Part shown: positions 35,333 through 44,178 of the stretch, piece after piece | Position numbering within the stretch: position 1 is the stretch's first letter | Layout of the letters: every line of letters starts with the position of its first letter | The notes under the pieces: generated by a model | What the model was told of the DNA's origin: nothing | Seen by the model: only the letters and a program-made list of their open reading frames with translations | The model's database searches: none | Program-made: the position numbers and the translations under genes | Assembly (NCBI GenBank): GCA_018816555.1 | Contig: JAHIVT010000061.1 | Location: forward strand, 1 to 44,190 | Direction: 5' to 3' | Source of the DNA: Pseudomonadota bacterium | GTDB taxonomy: Bacteria > Desulfobacterota > Desulfobulbia > Desulfobulbales > SURF-16 | Length of the DNA: 44,190 bases

Positions 35333-36342
35333 TCCTGCATCCGGGCATCCTCGCCCTGCTGCTCGGGGCCCTGCTGGTGATCATGCTGATGTCCTATGCC
35401 TGTGTCATCGGCTTTGGCGTGCTGCGCCACTGGGACCGCTCCAGTTATTCCCAGCAGCAACTCGAACTGGAACGGCGCACCTACCTGATCTCCACCATGG
35501 TCAACTACGCCCTCGGCTTCCAGGCCCTGTCACTGCTGCTGTTCATCTACACGATGGACAGCCTGCACCCGCTGTTCATCGGAGCCATGTGCGCCACCGG
35601 CACGCTGAATGCCAACCCGGTGGGCTGGAACGTCCTGCTGGTCAAAATACCCGTCTTCTTCCTGGCCTGGCTGTGGGTGATCGTCAACCACTACGACCTG
35701 CAGGTGGAGGATTCCCCCCTGGTGCGACCAAAATACGCCGCCCTGTTTGCGCTGCTGCCGCTGGTCGTGCTCGATGGCTGGTGGCAGTTCCGTTATTTTA
35801 CGGGCCTTGACCCGCAGATCATCACCTCCTGCTGCGGTTCGCTGTTCAGCCAGTCGGGAGAAGGGATAGCCAGCAGTCTGGCCGCTCTGCCGGTCGTGCC
35901 CATGGTCTGGGTTTTCTACCTCTGGCTGCTGCTGCTGCTCATTTTTGTCCTGCTGGCATTAAAATTCAACTCCTCCGCCCTGCGCTATCTGCTGGCCCTG
36001 GCCGCCCTCCTGCTGCTGCCGGTGGGCCTTGCTTCCGTTATCTCCTTCATCTCGATCTACATCTACGAGATGCCGACCCACCACTGCCCTTTTGACCTGC
36101 TGCAGGGAGGTTATCACTTCATCGGCTACCCCCTTTATTTGGCCCTGTTCGGCGCCATTCTCTGCGGCCTGGTGCCCGGCCTCATGCGGTTGCTGCAGAT
36201 TTTTGCCCCGGGCCTGGGGCAGATTTTCGTGGGAAGGGAGCGGTTCTGGCTGGCCGGCACACTGCTCTTCCTACTGCTCCTGCTCGGCCTGGTCAGCCGG
36301 CCGCTGCTGTTTGGTCCCTTTACCCTGCAGGCCTACCTGTAA
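35329..36342 (+). CDS. Polytopic membrane protein with HHCPF motif
   Basis: 337 aa with a GTG start overlapping the ATPase stop by 4 bp. About eight membrane helices. A loop between two of the late helices holds MPTHHCPFDLLQ (H251, H252, C253), a cluster that could bind a metal or haem. CC at about 169-170 (TSCCGSLF) is another potential site. The C-terminus ends GLGQIFVGRERFWLAGTLLF. I do not recognise the family; the operon position makes it part of the ABC export system, perhaps the component that senses or delivers the cargo. High Leu content is typical of such genes. Confidence 0.82.
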   Translation: MILHPGILALLLGALLVIMLMSYACVIGFGVLRHWDRSSYSQQQLELERRTYLISTMVNYALGFQALSLLLFIYTMDSLHPLFIGAMCATGTLNANPVGWNVLLVKIPVFFLAWLWVIVNHYDLQVEDSPLVRPKYAALFALLPLVVLDGWWQFRYFTGLDPQIITSCCGSLFSQSGEGIASSLAALPVVPMVWVFYLWLLLLLIFVLLALKFNSSALRYLLALAALLLLPVGLASVISFISIYIYEMPTHHCPFDLLQGGYHFIGYPLYLALFGAILCGLVPGLMRLLQIFAPGLGQIFVGRERFWLAGTLLFLLLLLGLVSRPLLFGPFTLQAYL

Positions 36343-36860
36343 TGGCTTGCCCATTTAAGAAATGAGCGATTACTATCCTCCATCTGCTGCTTTCCGACAG
36401 ATAAAAATATTTAAAGAATTATCTGTTACCTTACTATTTCAAGTAGTGTTTAATTTTCATAGATGCTACAATTTGTTAAGAAATTCACTCCCGAACTTTT
36501 CCGGCTGGAGCAGATAAGATTCTCACAATAATTTCCTCAATGAAATCAAAATGATAACCTGCTCATCTTCCATAGATCGCAACAAAAAAAACAGAATCAA
36601 CCCATTTAACAACTGCTAACCTTGACAAAAGCTTCTAGTATTAATAATAATTACTAAACAATTTATATTTTATTCCCTCATTCTCTCTTGTAACAAGAGC
36701 TGTGCTTCACCTATGAGGAGGAAGCAGACGTATCCGAGATCTGAACAAGAGCAATTAACAGAACACTTTTTTCTTCCTCTTCTGTCTTATTCTTCTTGAT
36801 CAAATAGTCTGCATTGCCAGCAATGCCAATCAATAACTATTCAACCGTTCGGAGGAGAAA
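36343..36860. other. 518-bp regulatory gap before the Sco1/MCO cluster
   Basis: No supported gene. It is AT-rich (about 30% GC in parts), much lower than the flanking genes. Apart from the candidate promoter at 36622-36651 I see a long stretch of Py-rich sequence (36770-36800). There is no terminator after the upstream operon. Confidence 0.5.
36622..36651 (+). promoter_or_regulatory. Candidate promoter of the Sco1/MCO cluster
   Basis: TTGACA (36622-36627), 18-bp spacer, AATAAT (36646-36651). The -35 is perfect and the -10 is five of six. It would give a leader of about 200 nt before the Sco1 ATG. Confidence 0.45.
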
Positions 36861-37436
36861 ATGACGAATTTCCTTGGACCATTAACATTTCTGCTGCTTT
36901 TTACTGCGGGCCTTTTCTGCCCAGGCCAGAGTGCCGCGGAGGCTAAATACCAGCGTAGCGAGGTGTCGATTTCTGTGCCGGATGTGGTGCTGATCAACCA
37001 GGACAATGAAAAGATACCGCTCAGGTCCCTGCTCCAGACCGAAGAGTCCGTTGTCATCGATTTCGTTTACGCCTCCTGCACCACGATCTGCCCGATCCTT
37101 TCCGCCGGGTATGCCAACCTGCAAGGTAAACTTGGCCCGGAAAACCACAACATCCTCCTGGTGTCAATTACCATTGATCCGGAAAACGACACACCGGCTG
37201 TTATGAAGAAACACTTGGAGCGCTACCAGGCCCGCCCGGGATGGATTTTTCTGACCGGCAGCCGCGCAGACATCAACACCGTCATGGCCGCCTTTGATGC
37301 TTATTTCCCAAACAAAATGTCGCACCAGCCACTGAACTTCATCCGGACCACTGAAAAAGGGAAATGGATCCGGATCAACGGAATGATCGGCGGCAACGAT
37401 CTGTTAAATGAAATCAAGAAAGCGAGGATGCAATGA
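36861..37436 (+). CDS. Sco1/SenC-type copper chaperone
   Basis: 191 aa with an N-terminal signal peptide or anchor (LTFLLLFTAGLF). Thioredoxin-like fold with the Sco copper site: C73 and C77 in YASCTTICPIL, and H155 in NKMSHQPLNF. VIDFVYASC and SITIDPENDTPAVMKKH are family marks. Such proteins deliver copper to cytochrome oxidase CuA or to other copper enzymes. Here no CuA oxidase is near; the multicopper oxidase 2.6 kb downstream is the obvious client. CGGAGGAG precedes the ATG. Its stop overlaps the next gene (ATGA). Confidence 0.93.
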   Translation: MTNFLGPLTFLLLFTAGLFCPGQSAAEAKYQRSEVSISVPDVVLINQDNEKIPLRSLLQTEESVVIDFVYASCTTICPILSAGYANLQGKLGPENHNILLVSITIDPENDTPAVMKKHLERYQARPGWIFLTGSRADINTVMAAFDAYFPNKMSHQPLNFIRTTEKGKWIRINGMIGGNDLLNEIKKARMQ

Positions 37437-39148
37437 AAACAATGAGAGAAGAAAGAAAAAACGGGATGCGGCGATGGGCATTGCTTGTCATGCTGCTGTT
37501 GTCATTTCTTGCAACCGGGGCCATTGCCGCCCAGGCAGAGCCAGAACTTGCAACCGCCGAAAGGCTACGTCTCGGTCAACGGATGTATCAGGAAGGCATC
37601 CTGCCCTCCGGCGAACCCATGCAGGCCTATGTCAATGGGGACGTACCGGTACAGGGGACATCATTTACCTGTGTCAGCTGCCATCTGCACAGCGGCATTG
37701 GTTCCTTTGAGGCAAATATTGCCGCCTCGCCCGTTAACGGCCGAATCCTCTTTCAGCCGCGCAAACCTTATATAAAGGGATTCGAGTATGTTCCAGCTTA
37801 CCACAAATACGCCTCGCATTTCCCGGAGAGACCGGCCTATACAGATGATACTCTTGCAGAGCTCATCACTGCAGGGATAGATCCCACCGGCCGCTCCGTG
37901 GTGAAGGTAATGCCGCGTTACGATATCAACGATGATGACATAGCGATCCTCATCGATTATCTGAAGAGCCTGTCTGATCAATTGTCCCCCGGGGTCAGCG
38001 ACACTGAGATCAAATTCGCCACAGTGATTGCCGGGGAAGTGCCCGAAGCATCCGTTGAGGCAATGATCACGCCCCTGCAGTTCCACATCAGCCGCAAAAA
38101 CAGCCTTGCCCTGGCCTACAAAAACCACCCGCGCATGGCGCGAATGGCATACAACATGATAGGCCCGGAGATTGCCGGCAAAACCTTTACCTTGTCCCGC
38201 TGGCTCCTGAAGGGGGCGCCCGATACCTGGCGTGCCCAGCTGGAAGAATACTACCGGGCTGAACCTGTCTTTGCCCTTCTGGGCGGCATCACCGATGGCG
38301 ATTGGGAGCCGGTACACCGGTTCTGCGAAGATAACCGCATACCCGATCTCTTCCCCATCGTCGACTACCCCGTCATCTCCTCATCTGACTGGTATACCCT
38401 CTATTTTTCCCGGGGAATACGCCAGGAAGGTGAAGCCGGAGCCCGCTATCTACACAGCATGTATGAACTTTTTGCCGGCCAGCCACTCGTTCAGATCACT
38501 CGTGATAGTCGCAGGGGACATGCCCTGGCGGATGGCTTCCACGAAAGCTGGGGCAACACCGGACACCCGGCTGTAATTGATATTATCCTGAAAGAAGGGG
38601 AACCGCTCACGCCGGAACAGTTGCAACAGATAATTTCCGAACACAAACCAGCCGTACTGGTTATCTGGGATGACGAAGCCCTTCTTGCCGCAATGGACGG
38701 ACTGACGGTCAGCAAGGACAGCCCCAAGTTCATCCTCGCTTCCGGTACTTATATGGGGGAAGGCCTGTGGAAGATTCCCGAACAGCTGCGGGACATGCTC
38801 TTTGTCACTTACCCATACCGCCTGCCCCAGGATGAGGTGCGTTTCGATCCCACTATTAAATCAGTGCTCCAGGGCAAACCCCTCGACACCACTGACCCGC
38901 GGATTATCCGGCAGGCATGTATCATCGGCGAGGTTCTGGATGATGCTCTGGTGAAAATGCGCGGCGAATTCTACCGTGACTACTTTTTCGACACCATCGG
39001 TATGATGGCGGACGCCTCCTTTCCGCTCTACGAGCGTCTCAGTTTCGGACACGGTCAGCGCTACGCCTCAAAGGGGTGCTATATCGTCCAACTTGGCAAA
39101 GGCGTGAAACCGCAACTCGAGCGTCTCAGCGAATGGGTAACCCATTGA
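37433..39148 (+). CDS. Monohaem cytochrome c fused to a type-I periplasmic-binding fold
   Basis: 571 aa. A signal peptide (WALLVMLLLSFLATGAIAAQA) is followed by a class-I-like cytochrome c of about 140 residues with CVSCH (C80, C83, H84) and a probable sixth ligand M160 in VVKVMPRYD. From about 190 to the end the chain resembles a leucine/branched-chain-type periplasmic binding protein (VFALLGGITDGDWEPVH, LFPIVDYPVISSSDWY, FAGQPLVQITRDSRRGHALADGF, PAVLVIWDDEALL). Such domains bind ligands or act as sensors. There is no transporter gene next door, so a haem-linked sensor or electron carrier is more likely than uptake. The Sco1 gene precedes it with 4-bp overlap. Confidence 0.88.
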   Translation: MKTMREERKNGMRRWALLVMLLLSFLATGAIAAQAEPELATAERLRLGQRMYQEGILPSGEPMQAYVNGDVPVQGTSFTCVSCHLHSGIGSFEANIAASPVNGRILFQPRKPYIKGFEYVPAYHKYASHFPERPAYTDDTLAELITAGIDPTGRSVVKVMPRYDINDDDIAILIDYLKSLSDQLSPGVSDTEIKFATVIAGEVPEASVEAMITPLQFHISRKNSLALAYKNHPRMARMAYNMIGPEIAGKTFTLSRWLLKGAPDTWRAQLEEYYRAEPVFALLGGITDGDWEPVHRFCEDNRIPDLFPIVDYPVISSSDWYTLYFSRGIRQEGEAGARYLHSMYELFAGQPLVQITRDSRRGHALADGFHESWGNTGHPAVIDIILKEGEPLTPEQLQQIISEHKPAVLVIWDDEALLAAMDGLTVSKDSPKFILASGTYMGEGLWKIPEQLRDMLFVTYPYRLPQDEVRFDPTIKSVLQGKPLDTTDPRIIRQACIIGEVLDDALVKMRGEFYRDYFFDTIGMMADASFPLYERLSFGHGQRYASKGCYIVQLGKGVKPQLERLSEWVTH

Positions 39149-39165
39149 TGGGGGAGGATGAAAGA

Positions 39166-39519
39166 ATGAAGAAATTACACCTGTTACTGCTCATTGCCTT
39201 CTTGTCGCTGCCCCTTGCCGCTCTTGCCGAAGATGATGGGGAAAAGATTTTCATTGTCCAGCAATACAGCTATGACCCTGGCGAAAGCGACGGCAACAGG
39301 GAAATCGGCCTGTCACTCTGCGGCACCCGCTGCAACGCCCTGTCCGGCAACTTTGCCAGCTACCTCAAACCCGGCGGCTGGCGCTTGATCAGGAGCGCCA
39401 GCAACCAGGAAGTAGCTCTCGAGCTTGACTACCCCTTTATTAAGGGCCGGTGCATCTGCGTCGGCGATGAATACAGGGTGAAATGGTATGACCCGGTTTG
39501 TACGGAAAACAAACCATAA
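39166..39519 (+). CDS. Small secreted protein with five cysteines
   Basis: 117 aa: signal peptide (LHLLLLIAFLSLPLAALA, cut near residue 21), then a compact domain with C52, C56 (LCGTRCN), C96, C98 (GRCICVG) and C112. CxxxC and CxC pairs suggest a metal site or disulfides. GGGGAGG lies 8 bp before the ATG at 39166; a longer frame from 39076 overlaps the previous gene and is not supported. It lies in the Sco1-cytochrome-MCO cluster, so a copper-handling or cytochrome-docking role is inferred. Not a recognised family. Confidence 0.75.
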   Translation: MKKLHLLLLIAFLSLPLAALAEDDGEKIFIVQQYSYDPGESDGNREIGLSLCGTRCNALSGNFASYLKPGGWRLIRSASNQEVALELDYPFIKGRCICVGDEYRVKWYDPVCTENKP

Positions 39520-39591
39520 AAAAAGGATTTTTCCCCGGCGCTTTGTATCTGATTTGAGGCGCCGGATAGAAACACATAAAGGTAAACAAGC

Positions 39592-39608
39592 GTCAACATC
39601 ATGTTGAC
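39592..39608. promoter_or_regulatory. 17-bp palindrome upstream of the small secreted protein gene
   Basis: GTCAACAT-C-ATGTTGAC, 8-bp perfect arms with a one-base centre, 34 bp before the ATG at 39642. This suits a repressor site. A 7-bp GC hairpin (CCGGCGC/GCGCCGG, 39535-39565) stands just before and could attenuate readthrough. Confidence 0.5.
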
Positions 39609-39641
39609 AGGGTAGTCCCATAAAACAGGAGGGAAACTGTT

Positions 39642-39923
39642 ATGAAAAAAATATCGATGTTGGCATCCGCAATTCTGATGTCTTGGATGTTGATTGCCCC
39701 GGCCATGGGGCAACAGCAGACACCGCCGGAAGAGCCGGGCAACCCAGCAAACGGCGAGGCCTCGGTCAGCCAGACTCAGGTGGATATATACAAGCAGCGT
39801 GAAGAGGCACGCCAGCGGCGCGATGAATTGCTGAAGATGAGGTCACAGACCATTGATGCAGCCGGGCAGCAGGACAGCACAGCTCAGCCGCAGGATAGCC
39901 CCACTCAGCCACCGGCCAATTAA
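39642..39923 (+). CDS. Small secreted Gln/Pro-rich protein
   Basis: 93 aa: signal peptide (MLASAILMSWMLIAPAMG, cut near residue 23), then a charged coiled stretch (YKQREEARQRRDELLKMR) between Gln/Pro-rich ends. No cysteine, no recognised domain. AGGAGG precedes the ATG with 8-bp spacing. It stands between the Cys-rich gene and the oxidase in the same direction, so it probably belongs to the exported module, perhaps as a spacer or scaffold. The function is unknown. Confidence 0.72.
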   Translation: MKKISMLASAILMSWMLIAPAMGQQQTPPEEPGNPANGEASVSQTQVDIYKQREEARQRRDELLKMRSQTIDAAGQQDSTAQPQDSPTQPPAN

Positions 39924-40021
39924 CCCTCTCATCAACAGGGAGAAAAGCAAGCACTCCGTTGCTGCGGCCAGCCCGCTGACAATATTTTGCTGTAAAAAGC
40001 CTAAATCAAGGAGGCTATACT

Positions 40022-43000
40022 ATGAATAGACTCACATTACTACGATCATTTCTGGCCATGGCCATGGCCGCGGCGGCTCTATTCTGGGACGCCGGGACAG
40101 GCCAGGCTTACCTGAAGCCTGATCAGACACCGATCGGGCCGGGGGACACCCCTGACTACCTGACAACACCTAACTGGGCCTACACCCCTCCCCTGCGCAA
40201 ATTTGTCGATTCGCTTCCCGGCCTGGGTGCTGCCAACCAAAACAACCTGAACCAGTTTATCGCGGTCGCCCACCCGGATACCGTTACCTATCCCGGCTCC
40301 GATTATTATGAAATCGAACTGCGTCAATTTACGGAAAAAATGCATTCCGACCTCAACCCGACAACCTTGCGGGGATACGTGCAGGTCAACAACGGCACGG
40401 ACATCGGGACCTGCGGCAATGCCTGTACCGCCGCCGACAATACAGTGACGCCTGATCCGGGGCCGCATTTTTTGGGCCCCATGATCATCTCCCAGAAAGA
40501 CCGGCCGGTGCGCATCAAGTTCATCAACAAACTGCCGACCGGAGCTGGTGGTGATTTGTTCGTTCCGGTGGATCTCTCCCAGATGGGATCAGGCCCTTTT
40601 GAAATTGATTACGATCCGGTGACCAAGGATCCAATGGGCCTGACCACCGGCAATTTCACCCAGAACCGGGCCACCATCCATCTCCATGGCGGCATCAGCC
40701 CATGGATCAGTGACGGGACACCCCATCAATGGATTACCCCCGAGGGCGAGAACACCGAATATCCCAAGGGCGTCAGCGCCAAGAACGTTCCCGACATGCC
40801 GGACCCTGGTCCTGGCGCACAGACCTTCTACTATTCCAACCAGCAAAGCGCACGGCTGATGTTCTTCCATGACCATGCCTGGGGCATTACCCGCTTAAAC
40901 GTCTATATCGGGGAGGCTGCAGGGTATATGATCAGGGACGACACGGAGCAGGCCTTAATCAACGCCGGCATTATCCCCTCCGGCGCCTACGAGATCCCAC
41001 TCGTTCTCCAGGACAAAACCTACGTTGACCCGGACACAATTACCAGCACCGATCCAACCTGGGCCTGGGGAACAAACCCCTGGACAGGAGCACCGGGAGC
41101 ACCGATGACACCGGTACAGGGTGATCTCTGGTGGCCTCATATCTATATGCCTGCCCAAAACCCCTATGACATGACCGGAATTGCACCGATGGGCCGCTGG
41201 GCCTATGGTCCCTGGTTCTGGCCGCCTACCACCGGTCTGCCCTACGGTCCGGTGGCCAACCCGTACTACAGTGCGGACTGTGACCCGGCCGATGCCAACA
41301 CCCCCGGCAGCTTCGCAGGCTTCTGCCAGGCACCAGAGATTCCCGGAACACCCAACCCCTCCTGGGGCGCTGAGGCCTTCCTGGATACCCCGGTTATCAA
41401 TGGAACGGCTTATCCTTACCTGGAGGTTGAACCAAGATCGTACCGTTTGCGAATTCTCAATGCAGCCCACGACCGGTTCTTCAACCTGCAGCTTTATGAG
41501 GCAGATAGCGCAGTACCGGCCGGCTGCCCGACCTGTGCTGCTGATACGGAAGTAAAAATGGTTCCGGCCTATGATTATTCCGGCGATGCTACCTGGCCGA
41601 GCACCTGGCCGACGGACGGCAGACCCGGCGGCGCACCTGACTGGAAAACAGCCGGCCCCGATTTCATCCAGATCGGCACCGATGGAGGCTTCCTGCCGCA
41701 ACCGGTAGTGCTGCAGAATCAGCCGGTTACCTGGAATATGGACGTAACCACCTTTAATGCCGGCAACGTTGACAACGGCACGGTGATTGTCGGCCCGGCG
41801 GAACGGGTGGATGTGATTGTCGATTTCTCCCAGTTTGCCGGTAAAACGCTGATTCTTTACAATGACGCTCCCGCGCCATGGCCTGCTCTTGATCCGCATT
41901 ACGATTATTTTACCGGTAATCCGGACATGACCGAAGCGGGTGGTGCTCCCACGACGCTGGTGGGTATGGGCCCTAACACCCGCACCATCATGCAGATCAG
42001 AGTTGCTGCCGGTGCAGGAGGAGCGCCATTTAATCTGGCCGCGCTACAGGAGGCTTTTGATCCTGCCGGTGGTGGACCCGGTGTCTTTCAACTGGGGCAG
42101 AAACCCATAATAGTAGGCCAGAGTGACTACAATGCAACCTATAACATGACTTTCCCGAAAACCTATCCGAACTGGGGTATTTCGAGGATTCAGGACAGTT
42201 CCATCAGCTTCAAGGACGTAAACGGTGCTGTCCAGACAGTTGCCATGAATCCCAAGGCAATCCAGGATGAAATGGGTGAAACCTTTGACGACTACGGACG
42301 TTCAAGTGCCAAAATCGGTCTTGAGATGGCGCAGACATCTGCGGGCATCCAGACCTTTATTGTCCAGAACTATGTTGACCCATCAACGGAAATTCTTAAT
42401 GAAGACGAGGTTCAGATCTGGAAGATTACCCACAATGGCGTTGACACCCATCCGCTTCACTTTCATCTTTATGATGTGCAGCTGATCAACCGGGTGGGCT
42501 GGGATGGCTTTATCAGACTACCTGACCTCAATGAGCTGGGCTGGAAGGACACGGTCAGAATCAGCCCGCTGGAGGACACCATCGTTGCCTTACGGCCGAT
42601 CGCGCCTTCCCTGCCATTTGGTGTTCCGGAAAGCATCCGTCCATTAAATCCAATGGAGCCCATCGGCTCCAGCAACGGCTTCACCAACCTTGACCCGCTG
42701 ACCGGACAGCCTCTCAACCCGCCGACCATCAATGAGATGTTCAACTTCGACTGGGAATACGTCATTCACTGCCATATTCTCAGCCATGAAGAAAACGACA
42801 TGATGCGCCCGGTTATTTTTAACTATATAGAGGTGCTGCCCGAAGCACCGACAAATCTTCTAGCTTCAAGCGGCAACACCCAGGTAGACCTCACCTGGAA
42901 CGACACTACTCCGATTGACTACTCAGACCTCAATACCTTTGGGGACAGTGCCAATGAAATCGGCTTTATCATTGAACGCTCACCCGCCGGAGGAAATTCC

Positions 43001-44065
43001 TTTACTCAAATAGGAACAGCCTTGGCCAATGCGATGAGTTACAGCGATGCCACCACTGTACCGGATACCAGCTACGATTACCGGGTCAGTGCCTATAATG
43101 CCGCCGGCAGTTCACCATTTTCCAACACGGCGACAGGCAACGCTACTCCTCCTCCCCCGGCAACAGGGGCCACTCTAACGGCAAATCCCGCCTCACCACA
43201 AACGTCCGGAACTGCGATCACCTTTACCGCCGGCGGTGCTGGCGGCAGCGGCACCTATGAATACAGGTTCAGCGTAAACGGCCCTGGAACAAATAACTTG
43301 CTGACTGAGGTACAGGCTTATTCTGCCGGCAACACCTTCCTGTGGACTCCGGCTCTGGCCGATATCGGTAACACCACCGTTACCGTCGATGTCCGCAGCG
43401 CCGGTTCAACGGCTGCCTCTGAGGCCGCAGCAAGTCTGATTTACGGCGTTATTCCTCCTCCGGCCACAGGGGCCACTCTAACGGCAAATCCGCCCTCTCC
43501 GCAGGTAACCGGAACCCAGGTAACCTTTACCGCCGGCGGTACTGGCGGCAGCGGTACCTATGAATACAGGTTCAGCGTAAACGGCCCTGGAACAAATAAC
43601 GTGCTGACTGAGGTACAGGCTTATTCTGCCAGCAACACCTTCCTGTGGACTCCGGCTCTGGCCGATATTGGGGCTGATACCACCGTGGTTGTCGATGTGC
43701 GGAGCGTCGGTTCAACGGCTAACTCTGAGGCCACAGCAAATCTGGCTTACAGAGCTGTTCCCCCACCAGCAACGGGTGTTTCTCTGTCGGTAAGCCCAGC
43801 CTCACCGGTAAAGGCAGGTAGGCGGATTCGCTTCACCGCGAACGGCTCCGGCGGCAGCGGCAGCTATGAATATCTGTTCAGGATGAGGGGCCCAAGCACG
43901 AACAACGCATGGGTTGTTGTCCAGGGCTACTCAGCCAGCGGGACATTCGTGTGGAACACGATGGCGGCTGATAGAGGATTCACCAGAATTAATGTAAGGG
44001 TGCGGAGCGTAGGCTCTATCCGCAACTCTGAAGCACAGAGCACTATACGCTACCAAATCCGCTAA
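40022..44065 (+). CDS. Giant multicopper oxidase with FN3 and tandem repeat tail
   Basis: 1347 aa, about twice a normal laccase. Signal peptide (SFLAMAMAAAALFW, cut near GQA at 28). Copper ligands: H220/H222 (IHLHGG), H283/H285 (FHDHAWG), H810/H813/H815 (HPLHFH), H916-C917-H918, H922 and M927 (HCHILSHEENDMM). All type 1, 2 and 3 ligands are present, with methionine as the axial type 1 ligand. GPAERVDVIVDFSQF and MGPNTRTIMQIRV lie in the second cupredoxin region. Residues about 939-1046 form an FN3 domain; 1047-1347 are three repeats. The arrangement resembles the OmpB/MofA-like group, implicated in metal oxidation or Fe(III) reduction; this assignment is inference. AAGGAGG precedes the ATG. 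Confidence 0.93.
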   Translation: MNRLTLLRSFLAMAMAAAALFWDAGTGQAYLKPDQTPIGPGDTPDYLTTPNWAYTPPLRKFVDSLPGLGAANQNNLNQFIAVAHPDTVTYPGSDYYEIELRQFTEKMHSDLNPTTLRGYVQVNNGTDIGTCGNACTAADNTVTPDPGPHFLGPMIISQKDRPVRIKFINKLPTGAGGDLFVPVDLSQMGSGPFEIDYDPVTKDPMGLTTGNFTQNRATIHLHGGISPWISDGTPHQWITPEGENTEYPKGVSAKNVPDMPDPGPGAQTFYYSNQQSARLMFFHDHAWGITRLNVYIGEAAGYMIRDDTEQALINAGIIPSGAYEIPLVLQDKTYVDPDTITSTDPTWAWGTNPWTGAPGAPMTPVQGDLWWPHIYMPAQNPYDMTGIAPMGRWAYGPWFWPPTTGLPYGPVANPYYSADCDPADANTPGSFAGFCQAPEIPGTPNPSWGAEAFLDTPVINGTAYPYLEVEPRSYRLRILNAAHDRFFNLQLYEADSAVPAGCPTCAADTEVKMVPAYDYSGDATWPSTWPTDGRPGGAPDWKTAGPDFIQIGTDGGFLPQPVVLQNQPVTWNMDVTTFNAGNVDNGTVIVGPAERVDVIVDFSQFAGKTLILYNDAPAPWPALDPHYDYFTGNPDMTEAGGAPTTLVGMGPNTRTIMQIRVAAGAGGAPFNLAALQEAFDPAGGGPGVFQLGQKPIIVGQSDYNATYNMTFPKTYPNWGISRIQDSSISFKDVNGAVQTVAMNPKAIQDEMGETFDDYGRSSAKIGLEMAQTSAGIQTFIVQNYVDPSTEILNEDEVQIWKITHNGVDTHPLHFHLYDVQLINRVGWDGFIRLPDLNELGWKDTVRISPLEDTIVALRPIAPSLPFGVPESIRPLNPMEPIGSSNGFTNLDPLTGQPLNPPTINEMFNFDWEYVIHCHILSHEENDMMRPVIFNYIEVLPEAPTNLLASSGNTQVDLTWNDTTPIDYSDLNTFGDSANEIGFIIERSPAGGNSFTQIGTALANAMSYSDATTVPDTSYDYRVSAYNAAGSSPFSNTATGNATPPPPATGATLTANPASPQTSGTAITFTAGGAGGSGTYEYRFSVNGPGTNNLLTEVQAYSAGNTFLWTPALADIGNTTVTVDVRSAGSTAASEAAASLIYGVIPPPATGATLTANPPSPQVTGTQVTFTAGGTGGSGTYEYRFSVNGPGTNNVLTEVQAYSASNTFLWTPALADIGADTTVVVDVRSVGSTANSEATANLAYRAVPPPATGVSLSVSPASPVKAGRRIRFTANGSGGSGSYEYLFRMRGPSTNNAWVVVQGYSASGTFVWNTMAADRGFTRINVRVRSVGSIRNSEAQSTIRYQIR
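43160..44065 (+). repeat. Three tandem ~303-bp repeats in the oxidase gene
   Basis: Units at 43160-43462, 43463-43768 and 43769-44065. The first two are almost identical across long stretches (for example from 43223 and 43526, offset 303 bp), the third has diverged. Each codes for about 101 residues opening with ATGATL or ATGVSL and holding GGSGTYEYRFSVNGPGT (GGSGSYEYLFRMRGPST in the third). The near identity indicates recent duplication. Confidence 0.93.
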
Positions 44066-44131
44066 TTGGAGGGGAACAACAAAATTGAAAAAACCGACTA
44101 AAAATTTAGAATAATATTAATCATTAGACGC

Positions 44132-44178
44132 AAACAGGAACGGCAGCCCCGCTATGCAGGAGGCTGCCGTTCCTGTTT
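44132..44178 (+). terminator. Terminator of the Sco1/MCO cluster
   Basis: Perfect 17-bp arms at 44132-44148 and 44162-44178 (AAACAGGAACGGCAGCC and its complement) with a 13-nt loop, 66 bp after the oxidase stop. The end of the stem reads TGTTT. Confidence 0.88.

Noticed and set aside
39076-39165. Longer N-terminus for the five-cysteine protein
   Set aside because: It overlaps the preceding gene, lacks a ribosome-binding site and would bury the signal peptide.
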